Counted from the first letter of the stretch, positions 1 to 7,865 are shown. The stretch: DNA of 16,019 nt from DATKIY01 sp035543875 (GCA_035543875.1 DATKIY010000222.1:1-16019), one strand, 5' to 3'. A program made the numbers and translations. The notes: a model not told the origin generated them from the sequence alone.

Positions 1-1
1 A

Positions 2-1870
2 GAAACCGATGGAAAGCTGCAACTGCTCCGCAAGTATCCGCCGATGCTGTACGTCGATGCCCACGAGTTCGGTTCACAGAACTTCCTCTTTCCACCGACC
101 GCTGATCCCGAGTACCACGAAACCCCGGACATTGCTCACGACTGGATCTTTGACGAGTACAGCCCCGCGATAGCAACCGAGTTCGATCGAGAAGGCTTGC
201 ACTACCACCACGGTGCACCCTACGACTTCTTTGCCAGCATCTTTGGTGACACGGTTCCGACGGTTGGCTTCCACGCCGCAGGCATGACTTTTGAGAAGGA
301 CACGGCCGATCGCACCGAGGATCGCGTGCACCAACAGTTCATCGCGATGTGGGCTTCGTTGTTTGCTGGTGCTACTGACGCCCGTCAACGGGTTGCGGAC
401 TGGCATGACTCGTACGTGGAGGCATACCAGGAAGGTCTGGCGGGCACCCTGGAGCCAAATGAGGTGTTCGAGCCCAAGCACACCGTGTTCCAACAGGTTC
501 CTGACCAGCTAGTGCGCAGCTACTTCTTGCTGAACGACACGAACCGGCAGTCAGAGATTCAGCTGCTGGTCCGACGGCTACAACGCATGGACGTCGACGT
601 GTACCAGCTCAGCCACCCCCTTGATGTCGGTGACTACCACGCCTACGCGGAGGATGGCGCTCCAAAGACTCTGCCGAAAGGCACGTACTGGATCCCGATG
701 GCGCAGGGACAGAAACACTGGATTCAGGCGATGCTCCAAGAGGACAGCTACATCCCTTACCCAGTTACCTATGATGTGACTGCGTGGAGCAACCCGTTGC
801 TGATGAACCTGCGCGGCGGGTGGACAGGTGACGAGTTGACGCCGCAGGCGCAGCTCGTCGACAACGTCGGTGCGGTTGACCCGCCCAGGGTCCCCGCCAA
901 TTTGCCCAGTGTCGGCCTTTTTGAGATTCCGAACAGCTCGCGCGGTTTTGAGTCGGCTGGTCAGACCCGCTATCTGTTCGACCAGGTCTGGCACCTTCCC
1001 TACTCGAAGGTTTCGACACGCGAGATTGTCAACGGTCTGCGCGGCATCGACGTGCTCGTCGTACCCGACGGCTATACCAACTACGCGCTGCAAGCGCTCG
1101 GCTCAAAGGGAAAGCGAGCCTTACGCCAGTGGGTGAACGATGGTGGTCGCTACATCGGTTGGCAAGGTGGCACCGAGGTAGCTGCTCGAGTGGGCCTGAC
1201 CACCGCAAAGCTAGGTGCTTCTCACACCAACGCACCTGGCTCGCTCGTTCGCGTCGCAGTGGATCCGGCTAGCCCATTGGCTGACGGGATTGGTCGTTCG
1301 GTGTGGGTGATGTACTCCGACGACGACAAGATGACCAGCAGTGACGCTGTAGGACACTTCCCTGACGTCAGTTCACCGCAGTTCGGTGTTTCGGGGTTGG
1401 CGGAAGGGATGGGGCATCTTGCTGGGTCCGCGTTCATGGCCGATGAGGCGGTCGGACGCGGCCGGACCATCGTGTTCTCCATCGACCCCAACTTTCGGGC
1501 GTGGACGCAAGGAACCCAGCGACTGTTGTGGAATGCAATAACCGACGACAGTTCTGCCGGTAACCGTGCCGCAACTGTTGGGTCGCTGGCGCGCCAGGAG
1601 GCAGTGCGCTCCGCTCGTCAAGCCGCAGCGCAGCTGCCGCAGCTTGGCACGCCGATTCGGCTCGGCGTGAGCCGCGCAGACGCGGCGGTCACCGCGGCGC
1701 TGCTGCGCAGCCACGGGGCGCATTGGGTCCGTCAGCGAACGCTCGGCGCTACTGAGTTTCTGGTCGCCAACCGTAAGGACTTGTCCATGGAGGAGCACCC
1801 GTTCGCCGCCACGTTGCTTGTCGAGCTGCGCGCGGCTGGAGTGCAGCTTCGTTGGGCGACCATGCCATGA
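2..1870 (+). CDS. M14-family zinc carboxypeptidase with C-terminal amidotransferase-like domain, 5' partial
   Basis: The reading frame is already open at the left edge (position 2), so the N-terminus is missing; the first internal ATG at 44 is not the start. Visible residue numbers count from position 2. The DAHEFG motif (His21) fits the third zinc ligand of M14 peptidases, and Glu98 in GMTFEK fits the catalytic glutamate. Their spacing of 77 is close to the 74 of carboxypeptidase A (His196, Glu270), and Tyr74 is placed like Tyr248. The HxxE pair that supplies the first two ligands would lie upstream. A linker with the YDVTAWS motif, typical of large bacterial M14 proteins, leads into a Rossmann-like domain (about residue 300 to 515: VGLFEIP, VLVVPDG, a GGRYIGWQGG turn) resembling class I amidotransferase folds but without an obvious catalytic Cys. 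It probably removes C-terminal residues from peptides; location is unknown because any signal peptide is off-window. The stop lies 6 bp from the convergent SDR gene's stop. Confidence 0.85.
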   Translation, partial: ETDGKLQLLRKYPPMLYVDAHEFGSQNFLFPPTADPEYHETPDIAHDWIFDEYSPAIATEFDREGLHYHHGAPYDFFASIFGDTVPTVGFHAAGMTFEKDTADRTEDRVHQQFIAMWASLFAGATDARQRVADWHDSYVEAYQEGLAGTLEPNEVFEPKHTVFQQVPDQLVRSYFLLNDTNRQSEIQLLVRRLQRMDVDVYQLSHPLDVGDYHAYAEDGAPKTLPKGTYWIPMAQGQKHWIQAMLQEDSYIPYPVTYDVTAWSNPLLMNLRGGWTGDELTPQAQLVDNVGAVDPPRVPANLPSVGLFEIPNSSRGFESAGQTRYLFDQVWHLPYSKVSTREIVNGLRGIDVLVVPDGYTNYALQALGSKGKRALRQWVNDGGRYIGWQGGTEVAARVGLTTAKLGASHTNAPGSLVRVAVDPASPLADGIGRSVWVMYSDDDKMTSSDAVGHFPDVSSPQFGVSGLAEGMGHLAGSAFMADEAVGRGRTIVFSIDPNFRAWTQGTQRLLWNAITDDSSAGNRAATVGSLARQEAVRSARQAAAQLPQLGTPIRLGVSRADAAVTAALLRSHGAHWVRQRTLGATEFLVANRKDLSMEEHPFAATLLVELRAAGVQLRWATMP

Positions 1871-1876
1871 CTGGTC

Positions 1877-3343
1877 CTACCAGTCGGCCGGCTCGTAGTC
1901 CTTGAGGAAATGTCCTCGTAGGTCTTCGCCTTTCTCACCGCGCACGATGGGATCGTAGACCCGGGCCGCGCCGTCAACCAGGTCGAGCGGTGCGTGAAAG
2001 CCCTCCTCCGCCAGACGCACCTTCGTTGGATGCGGACGTTCATCGGTGATCCAGCCAGTGTCGACGCTGTTCATCAAGATGCCATCCGCGAACAGCTCTT
2101 CTGAGCTTGTGCGCGTCAACATGTTGAGCGCCGCTTTGGCCATGTTGGTGTGCGGGTGCCCTGGACCTTTGTACTTACGGCTGAACTGGCCCTCCATTGC
2201 CGAGACGTTAACGACGTATGTGCGGCGGGCGGTTGAAGCAGCAAGGGCCGAGCGCAATCTGCTCACCAAGATAAATGGCGCAGTCATGTTGCATAGCTGG
2301 ACTTCAAGCAGCTCGACTGCGTCGACCTCGTCGACGACTTGCACCCAGCTGTTGATCGCATCCTCGTCGGGAACCAGGCCGCCGGCGTCAACGGCGACAC
2401 CGAGTCGCATTCGTTCAGGCGAAGCTGACCCCGCGACGAGCGCTAGCTGCGTAAGTGTCTCGGCGTCCATGGTTAGCTCCGGGGCCAACTGTGGGGACAC
2501 CGCAGTTGCCAGAGCCGCCGGGTGAAGGTCGTTGGTATGTCCCAGCTGCAGCAGGTCCGGCCGTGGGCCGTTAGTCAAGGTGGTCAGCTCGGCGGCAACG
2601 AGCGACTCGTAGGCGCCAGGTGACCGTCGGACGGTCTGCGCGGCGTTGTTGATGAGAATGTCGAGTGGTCCGCGAGCAGCAACAGCATCGGCCAGCGCGA
2701 CGACCTGCGCCGGGTTGCGGAGGTCGATGCCGACAATCCGCAGGCGGTGCAGCCACTGTTCGCTGTCGGGCATCGCACGAAACCGGCGGACTGCGTCCTT
2801 GGGGAACCTCGTGGTGATGGTGGTGTGAGCGCCGTCACGGAGGAGTCTCAGTGCGATGTACATCCCAATCTTGGCTCGCCCCCCCGTGAGGAGCGCGCGC
2901 CGACCGCTTAGATCAGTTCTTGCGTCTCGACGCGCTCGGTTGGTAGCGGCGCACTTCGAGCACAACTGGTGATAGAAGGCATCCACCTCGCGATAGCGAA
3001 CCTTGCAGACATAACAGGCGCGGGCCTGAACGAGAACTCCGGCGCTTTGACTAGTCGTGGCCGTCCGCAGCGGGAGCCCTTGAGTCTCATCATCTACTCG
3101 GCCGGGAGCTCCCGTTGCGGTTTTGGCTGTCACCGCCTGGTCGGCTGCCAGAACCGCTGCCCGCCTCATGGCTCGACGCTCGCGTTTTACCGACTTGAAA
3201 AGGCCAGCAGTGGCCCTCCGCACGGCGACGGCATCGGCGTCGTCGGGGGGCAAGGTCTCGGCGATGGCAAGCACCCGAAGACAAGTAGCGAGGTCATCGG
3301 GTTCTATCTCCGGCTTTCGTTGCATGACGACATCGTGCCCCAC
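1877..3343 (-). CDS. SDR-family protein with N-terminal zinc-ribbon region and non-canonical active site
   Basis: The open frame reaches 3532 but overlaps the upstream gene. The GTG at 3343 has an AGGA site 6 nt upstream and is my choice; ATG 3370 and ATG 3325 are alternatives. Numbered from 3343: a basic helical N-terminus, then a CxxC-x14-CxxC knuckle (Cys110, 113, 128, 131), then a Rossmann core with TGGRAKIG at 153-160 in place of TGxxxGxG and NNAAQT in place of NNAG. About 150 residues separate NNAA from the catalytic-type Ser381 (VNVSAMEG), against about 50 in classical SDRs, so a roughly 100-residue insertion is present. At the YxxxK position the sequence is TNMAK (Thr399, Lys403), so the catalytic Tyr is replaced. 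Tyr391 just before could substitute. It probably binds NAD(P); substrate unknown. It lies directly downstream of the questin-oxidase-like gene and is probably cotranscribed from the SoxR-type promoter. Confidence 0.85.
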   Translation of the reverse strand: MGHDVVMQRKPEIEPDDLATCLRVLAIAETLPPDDADAVAVRRATAGLFKSVKRERRAMRRAAVLAADQAVTAKTATGAPGRVDDETQGLPLRTATTSQSAGVLVQARACYVCKVRYREVDAFYHQLCSKCAATNRARRDARTDLSGRRALLTGGRAKIGMYIALRLLRDGAHTTITTRFPKDAVRRFRAMPDSEQWLHRLRIVGIDLRNPAQVVALADAVAARGPLDILINNAAQTVRRSPGAYESLVAAELTTLTNGPRPDLLQLGHTNDLHPAALATAVSPQLAPELTMDAETLTQLALVAGSASPERMRLGVAVDAGGLVPDEDAINSWVQVVDEVDAVELLEVQLCNMTAPFILVSRLRSALAASTARRTYVVNVSAMEGQFSRKYKGPGHPHTNMAKAALNMLTRTSSEELFADGILMNSVDTGWITDERPHPTKVRLAEEGFHAPLDLVDGAARVYDPIVRGEKGEDLRGHFLKDYEPADW

Positions 3344-3392
3344 CGCAGGTCCTACCCCCGCATTTGGCATGCGTGAAGAGCTGCTTGCCGCG

Positions 3393-4487
3393 TCACGAAT
3401 CGCGTTCGATGATGGTGATCGCATGCTGTGCGGCGGCGAGGGCACTTGGGTTAGAAGTCCTCGTAAAGACGTCAAGTGCCGCATCTGTGAACTTGATGAC
3501 ATGCTCGTCGCCATGCTCCACTGCTTGCGCAAATGTGTCTTCCGCTGAACGACTTCCTTTGCCCGGAGCGCTGTCGGTGGTATCTACCCTGGAGTCCTCA
3601 GGGTTGTAGATCAGCGTGATCGCGGCGCTGGCAGCCCAGGCGGTTCGGACGCTGGCAGCCCACATGCGATGGGGCAGGGAAGGCAGAATTCTTGCTACTG
3701 CGTTGGGCGCGGTAGCGGCATGAACCAACATGATCTCGTCGCCGTGACCGTGGGTTTGGTATCGAAGTGTCGCCGCGGTGACGAGGTCAAAGAGTTGTTG
3801 TTGCGCCGTAACGGGGTCGTCGATTGAGCGCAGCGTGGCTGAAGCTGAGGGCCACCTCACGTCCGTCGCCAACTCAGCAAGGCAATCGGCAAATCCGAAG
3901 TCGCGTTCACCCATGTGGGGAAGCGACTCAAGCGCACTTGATGGGTCGAGGTTGCCGGTTTGCTTTGCCGAGGCCGGGACAGGCAGCCAGCGCGCTGCCC
4001 AGTACGCCAAGCTCTGCCCGATCTCCCGCGTCGCGGTCTCAGACGCAGGGTGTGTCCGGTTGGCTTGCACGGCATGGCCAAGCCGAATCACCGAATGTGT
4101 TGCGCTAGCCGCGAGTCCAGGCAGCAGTCGGGGCCACCAATGGATCAGAACGTCTTCCCATGGCTGCTGCTTCATTTCGATCTCGAAAAACTCGAGCCAG
4201 TCACCGATGCGCGTCGGATCGCCGAGAGCCTCACGCCATTGCTCAGGACGAATGCGCTCGGACGCGTGGGGGAGTGCGTCGAGCTTGGCCGCGTACCAGT
4301 CGACCCAGCCGGAGACCTCATCGCTGTGCCCGTTGCGCACCATCGCCTCGACAACCATCGGACCGTGGTTCGACAGACGTCCATGCCATTCGGGGCCGGT
4401 GTGTTGCAGACGGTCCAGCGCTTCGTCTAGCGCACCAGTTTGCTGGCGATCAACGTCTGGAACGGTGGCCTCGGGCGTAGAGCTCAT
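3393..4487 (-). CDS. Questin-oxidase-like protein (DUF4243 family)
   Basis: A 364-residue protein, of usual length for the family. I recognise it by LSNHGPMVVEAM (about 38-49), the ATHSVIRLGHAV segment, AYWAARW, and a later LVHAATAPNA stretch, matching the order of conserved His-containing motifs of the questin oxidase/DUF4243 family. The fungal prototype opens an anthraquinone ring oxidatively (questin to desmethylsulochrin); AflY-type homologues act in mycotoxin pathways. Bacterial members are mostly uncharacterised, so the substrate is inferred only in class: a polycyclic quinone or phenol. No signal peptide or membrane segment, so cytoplasmic. ATG 4487 has no Shine-Dalgarno site; instead a -10-like GAGAAT ends 7 bases before it, pointing to a leaderless mRNA from a MerR-type promoter. 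It is divergent from soxR and 52 bp from it, with the SDR gene next on the same strand. Confidence 0.85.
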   Translation of the reverse strand: MSSTPEATVPDVDRQQTGALDEALDRLQHTGPEWHGRLSNHGPMVVEAMVRNGHSDEVSGWVDWYAAKLDALPHASERIRPEQWREALGDPTRIGDWLEFFEIEMKQQPWEDVLIHWWPRLLPGLAASATHSVIRLGHAVQANRTHPASETATREIGQSLAYWAARWLPVPASAKQTGNLDPSSALESLPHMGERDFGFADCLAELATDVRWPSASATLRSIDDPVTAQQQLFDLVTAATLRYQTHGHGDEIMLVHAATAPNAVARILPSLPHRMWAASVRTAWAASAAITLIYNPEDSRVDTTDSAPGKGSRSAEDTFAQAVEHGDEHVIKFTDAALDVFTRTSNPSALAAAQHAITIIERDS

Positions 4488-4493
4488 TAAGCA

Positions 4494-4534
4494 ATTCTCA
4501 AACTTAAAGTGAACTTTAAGTCAAGCGGTAGCAT
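4494..4534. promoter_or_regulatory. SoxR-type operator within overlapping divergent promoters
   Basis: A perfect 9-2-9 palindrome spans 4502-4521 (ACTTAAAGT-GA-ACTTTAAGT). Its AAGT-N2-ACTT core and geometry match the E. coli soxS operator. On the minus strand it sits almost wholly within a 19-bp spacer between TTGACT (-35, 4524-4519) and GAGAAT (-10, 4499-4494). This overlong spacer is the hallmark of MerR-family activated promoters, where the regulator untwists DNA. On the plus strand TAGCAT (4529-4534) is a possible soxR -10, with a weak TTAAAG 19 bp upstream. Both predicted start sites fall at or next to the start codons (4487 and 4540), and neither gene has a Shine-Dalgarno site. SoxR bound here would activate the questin-oxidase/SDR pair when oxidised and probably also control itself. 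Confidence 0.85.
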
Positions 4535-4539
4535 TAACC

Positions 4540-5001
4540 ATGGAACAGTTGTCGATCGGCGAGCTGGCGAAGCGAAGCGGCGTGGCAGCGTCAGCACTCC
4601 GCTACTACGAGTCCGAGGGCTTGATCGTTGGAAGCCGCACAGCGGGTCGCCAACGGATCTATCCGCGGAGTGCCCTGCGACGAGTGGCGTTCATCGGTGC
4701 CGCTCAACGCGTCGGCCTGTCGCTCGAGGAGATCCGGACAGCGCTCGCAACCCTGCCGTCGTCAAGAACGCCCAGTAGGGCCGACTGGGCTCGACTGTCA
4801 CGCTCCTGGCTTCCGCGGCTGGACGAGCAGATCGCTGAGCTGACCCGGCTACGCGACAAGCTCACGTCGTGCATCGGCTGTGGTTGCTTGTCGCTTCGGG
4901 CCTGCTCGCTGTACAACCCGGGCGACCAGGCCGCGAGCACGGGCACCGGCCCGCGCTACTTGCTCGGTGAGTCGCCCCCCGACGTCGGTACGAACCCCTA
5001 A
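4540..5001 (+). CDS. soxR: SoxR, redox-sensing MerR-family transcriptional activator
   Basis: A 153-residue protein, almost the length of E. coli SoxR (154). The N-terminal winged helix-turn-helix carries the MerR signature (SIGELAKRSGV then ALRYYESEGL), followed by a dimerisation helix (about 84-108). The C-terminal [2Fe-2S] cluster motif is complete, CIGCGCLSLRAC (Cys111, 114, 116, 122), in the diagnostic CX2CXCX5C spacing and followed by the SoxR-typical LYNPGD. Oxidation of the cluster, or direct contact with redox-cycling quinones or phenazines, switches the bound protein to activator. In actinomycetes SoxR acts directly on enzyme and transporter genes rather than through SoxS, which fits the operator just upstream. 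ATG 4540 is the only sensible start: it puts the DNA-binding domain in register and probably coincides with the mRNA 5' end. Confidence 0.95.
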   Translation: MEQLSIGELAKRSGVAASALRYYESEGLIVGSRTAGRQRIYPRSALRRVAFIGAAQRVGLSLEEIRTALATLPSSRTPSRADWARLSRSWLPRLDEQIAELTRLRDKLTSCIGCGCLSLRACSLYNPGDQAASTGTGPRYLLGESPPDVGTNP

Positions 5002-5018
5002 CGCGCGAGTGGGGAATA

Positions 5019-5050
5019 GTTGATGGGTCAATTAGATTGTTGGAATCAAC
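5019..5050. promoter_or_regulatory. Interrupted dyad upstream of the pirin gene
   Basis: GTTGAT (5019-5024) and ATCAAC (5045-5050) are inverted, with a slightly off-centre inner pair CAAT (5029-5032) and ATTG (5036-5039). The stretch is AT-rich compared with its surroundings and lies 44-75 bases before the pirin start, where a promoter or operator is expected. It does not resemble the SoxR palindrome. Its function is a guess. Confidence 0.3.
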
Positions 5051-5093
5051 TGGACGTAGTGGACGAAGTACTCTCGCCGTTGGAGGTCAGACC

Positions 5094-6098
5094 ATGCCAG
5101 CAGTCACCGTCGACAATGTGCTCGCACTACCTCGGGTCCGCGAGCCTGACGCGGGCACCACCCAGCCGCGGCCGATCCGGTCAGTGACCACCGCGCCTGC
5201 CGGCTTTGAAGGCGAAGGCTTCCCCGTCCGGCGCGCGTTCGCTGGTGTCGACCTAGCCGAGATCGACCCGTTTATTCACATGGACCAGATGGGTGAAGTC
5301 GAGTACGCGCCCGGTGAGCCGAAAGGCACCGCGTGGCATCCGCATCGAGGCTTCGAAACAGTTACTTACATGATCGACGGGCTGATGGCGCACCAGGACT
5401 CCCATGGTGGCGGGGGGCTGATCAGTAACGGCGACACCCAATGGATGACAGCCGGGGCTGGGATTCTCCACATAGAAGCTCCGCCTGAACACGTTGTGGT
5501 GAGTGGTGGTCTCTTCCACGGACTGCAACTTTGGGTCAACCTTCCGAAAGCTCAGAAGTTTGTTGAACCCCGGTATCAGGACATCACCTCGGGCAACGTC
5601 GCGCTGCTCAGTTCCGCCGACGGCGGCGCGTTGATCCGGGTTATTGCCGGGACCCTTGATGGTCACGAGGGACCGGGGTCTACGTACACACCGATCACTT
5701 TGCTTCACGCGACCATCGCGCCCGGTGCAACCATGACTCTGCCCTGGCGGCGTGACTTCAACGCGTTGGTCTATGCATTGTCCGGAACGGGCAGTGTTGG
5801 CCCCTCCGGACAACCACTCGCATCTGGCCAGCTGGCGGTGTTCGGCGAAGGCGACTCCATCAGCGTGTCAGCGTCAGAGAAGCAAGACGCCAGAGTCGAT
5901 GCCTTCGACGTGTTTGTGCTTGGCGGTCAGCCGATTCGCGAGCCGGTCGCTGCCTACGGCCCGTTTGTTATGAACACCAAGGCTGAGCTCATGCAGGCGT
6001 TCGAGGACTTCCAAGCAGGCAAGTTGGGCACGATCCCCGCCGCCCACCAAGGGGTCGACATTAGCTCTGACGGCTCCTCCAACGAACCGTCCGCCTAG
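5094..6098 (+). CDS. Pirin-family cupin protein
   Basis: ATG 5094 is chosen because GGAGGT (5082-5087) lies 6 nt upstream and pirin homology begins there; the open frame starts 19 codons earlier without support. The product has 334 residues and two cupin halves. The N-terminal half has the metal ligands of human pirin (His56, His58, His101, Glu103): His82 and His84 in HPHRGFETVTY, and His126 and Glu128 in GILHIEAP. A pirin C-terminal cupin (about 195-295) and a C-terminal helix follow. Bacterial pirins bind iron; some have quercetin 2,3-dioxygenase activity and others act as redox-linked regulators. Cytoplasmic. It lies 92 bp after soxR on the same strand, so readthrough from soxR is possible, though it has its own leader. 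The C-terminal 25 residues are polar and probably disordered. A role on aromatic substrates is inferred from the SoxR neighbourhood. Confidence 0.9.
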   Translation: MPAVTVDNVLALPRVREPDAGTTQPRPIRSVTTAPAGFEGEGFPVRRAFAGVDLAEIDPFIHMDQMGEVEYAPGEPKGTAWHPHRGFETVTYMIDGLMAHQDSHGGGGLISNGDTQWMTAGAGILHIEAPPEHVVVSGGLFHGLQLWVNLPKAQKFVEPRYQDITSGNVALLSSADGGALIRVIAGTLDGHEGPGSTYTPITLLHATIAPGATMTLPWRRDFNALVYALSGTGSVGPSGQPLASGQLAVFGEGDSISVSASEKQDARVDAFDVFVLGGQPIREPVAAYGPFVMNTKAELMQAFEDFQAGKLGTIPAAHQGVDISSDGSSNEPSA

Positions 6099-6111
6099 TC
6101 CGGAGAAGCGA

Positions 6112-7695
6112 CTAGACCGGCGCTGGAGTGTCGGCGGCGTGGTACTGCGCCAGCAGTTCGCGCTCGTGCTCGCGCTTGGGGAACATGAAGAAGACCAGAA
6201 CGGCTCCGATGACGATCGCTAGCACCCCTGCGGTGTAGGCCCAATCGGCCCCATCGAGGAACGAGGACTTAGCCGCCTCGACAATGCCGGTTGAGTACTG
6301 GGGGTACTGCGCTGCTACCGCTTCTGCACTGTCGAACGACTTCTCTAGCTGGGTAGTTATCGAGTTGGTGATTTTGTCCTGAGTACTTGCGGGTGCGCCA
6401 GCGATGGCGGTGGCAACAGCACTTGCGTAGCCAGCGGTGAGTAGCGCGCCGAAGATGGATTGCATGATGGCTCCGCCGAGGTCCCGCTGTAAGTCTGCGG
6501 TACCCGAGGCCATACCCACGCGTTTGACGGGAACTGAACCTGTCAGCGAGTGCGATGCAGGAGTTCCGGCAAATCCAACACCGATGCCGATGAACGCGTA
6601 GCCGAGTCCGACCTGCCAGTAGGAGCTGGTCCCGGTCCACAGCAGGAGCATCGTGAGGAAGCCAAGTGCACAGAACAGGTACCCCAATAGCAACGTGAAC
6701 CTGGCGCCCATCGCCTCAACCAACTTGGCCGATCGGGGCGCGACGATGACCATGCAGACCGCAGCGGGCAGAATCGATGCGCCGGCCTCAATCGCTGAGT
6801 ACCCCAGCACGTTCTGCAGGTACTGCTGACCAACGAACATCGCGGCCATCAAACTGCCGAATACGATTATTCCGGCGCAGGCTGCCACCCAGAAGATGCG
6901 ACGCTTGGCCACATCAAGGTCGTACAACGGTGACTTCGCGCGACGCTGCCGAATGATGAAGGCCCCTGTTGCCGCTAGCGATAACAAGATGAGGCCGATA
7001 GCCAAGGTGCCCTCGTCCGGGACCGCTGCAAAGTTGATGCCGAGAACCAACGCGCCGACCAGTACCACGGACAGCACACCGCCGATGTTGTCGACCGGCG
7101 ATGTCGACTCATTCACATGGCTGGGGATGCGCAGTGCCAGCACCATCGCGACTCCGGCGAGCGGGAGCGTCATCAAGAAGACAGACCCCCACCAAAAATG
7201 CTCGAGCAGAGCGCCGGACAGTAGCGGACCCAACGCGGCGATAGCTCCGCCGAGCGCCGACCACAGGGCGATGGACTTGGTTCGGCCCGCGCCGGACCAC
7301 AGAGCGGTGATTAGCGCCAAGGTGGTCGGGTAGGCCATGCCTGCAGACAACCCGCCGAGCAGCCGGCCGATGAACAGGACGCCGATCGTGGGTGCATAGG
7401 CAGCGATGAGGCAGGCCGGTATCGATAGCGCCATGCCGGTCATCAGGATGGCCTTGCGGCCGTACCGGTCGCCGATCGCTCCGAAGTACAGCACCGACGC
7501 TGCCAGACCAAGCGAGTAGCCGACCGCTACCAGGTTGAGCGCAGTCTGCGACGCGTCAAAGTCCTGCCCGATCGTGGGCAAGGCAACGTTGGCAACGCTC
7601 AGGTTGAGGTTCGCAACACCGGCCACCAAGATCAATGCCAGCAGCACCAAACTTGCACCGTCAGGCGCGGTACCCCGATCGTCCTGCGAAGTCAT
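6112..7695 (-). CDS. MFS drug exporter, DHA2 (EmrB/QacA-like) family
   Basis: A 527-residue protein with about 14 hydrophobic segments, the topology of the DHA2 group of proton-driven multidrug exporters. Motif A is clear after TM2 (GDRYGRK, 75-81), the RLLGGLSAG segment marks motif B in TM4, and GPLLSGALLEHFWW in TM5 corresponds to the antiporter motif C. A long extracytoplasmic loop near the C-terminus (the segment with TQDKITNSITTQLEKS) before the last helix is usual for this group. ATG 7695 has a strong GGAGGA site (7705-7700) 4 nt upstream. It is expected to expel a hydrophobic or aromatic compound from the membrane; the substrate cannot be read from sequence. It converges on pirin with a 13-bp gap and diverges from the MMPL exporter, so the two exporters may share control. 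No TetR- or MarR-type regulator lies beside it. Confidence 0.9.
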   Translation of the reverse strand: MTSQDDRGTAPDGASLVLLALILVAGVANLNLSVANVALPTIGQDFDASQTALNLVAVGYSLGLAASVLYFGAIGDRYGRKAILMTGMALSIPACLIAAYAPTIGVLFIGRLLGGLSAGMAYPTTLALITALWSGAGRTKSIALWSALGGAIAALGPLLSGALLEHFWWGSVFLMTLPLAGVAMVLALRIPSHVNESTSPVDNIGGVLSVVLVGALVLGINFAAVPDEGTLAIGLILLSLAATGAFIIRQRRAKSPLYDLDVAKRRIFWVAACAGIIVFGSLMAAMFVGQQYLQNVLGYSAIEAGASILPAAVCMVIVAPRSAKLVEAMGARFTLLLGYLFCALGFLTMLLLWTGTSSYWQVGLGYAFIGIGVGFAGTPASHSLTGSVPVKRVGMASGTADLQRDLGGAIMQSIFGALLTAGYASAVATAIAGAPASTQDKITNSITTQLEKSFDSAEAVAAQYPQYSTGIVEAAKSSFLDGADWAYTAGVLAIVIGAVLVFFMFPKREHERELLAQYHAADTPAPV

Positions 7696-7722
7696 CGGTT
7701 CCTCCGTGGTCGGCAGCGGACG

Positions 7723-7865
7723 TCAGGCTAGCGGTTCCGGTGGGGACCACCCTGGCCCCGGACGTATCCGTGGCGGGTTTCGGTGTCCCGCACTAGCCTG
7801 ATCCACCAGTGAGTCCAAGGTCGGCCGATCCTGGGTCGGCCGCCAACCACCCGACTAGGTCGGCC
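7723..7865. promoter_or_regulatory. Divergent promoter region of the two exporters, with inverted and direct repeats
   Basis: The 195-bp gap between the MFS and MMPL genes holds two repeat sets. The 9-mer TCAGGCTAG at 7723-7731 recurs inverted as CTAGCCTGA at 7793-7801, 61 bases apart. Each copy presents TAGCCT in the right orientation to be a -10 for the gene it faces, though no good -35 accompanies either. GGTCGGCC is present three times in direct orientation (7819-7826, 7834-7841, 7858-7865), the last copy just before the MMPL ribosome site; the first includes the palindrome TCGGCCGA. This suggests a shared regulator, but the protein that binds is not evident. Confidence 0.4.

Noticed and set aside
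578..1093. Long minus-strand frame inside the peptidase gene
   Set aside because: Antisense to a well-supported M14 coding region, with no recognisable domain and unnatural composition.
3344..3532. N-terminal extension of the SDR frame into the questin-oxidase-like gene
   Set aside because: The extension is Ser-rich, overlaps a well-supported gene in another frame, and better starts exist at 3343, 3370 or 3325.
4502..4521. Rho-independent terminator
   Set aside because: The palindrome is AT-rich with a 2-bp centre, is not followed by a T tract and lies between two divergent gene starts, so operator function is the better reading.
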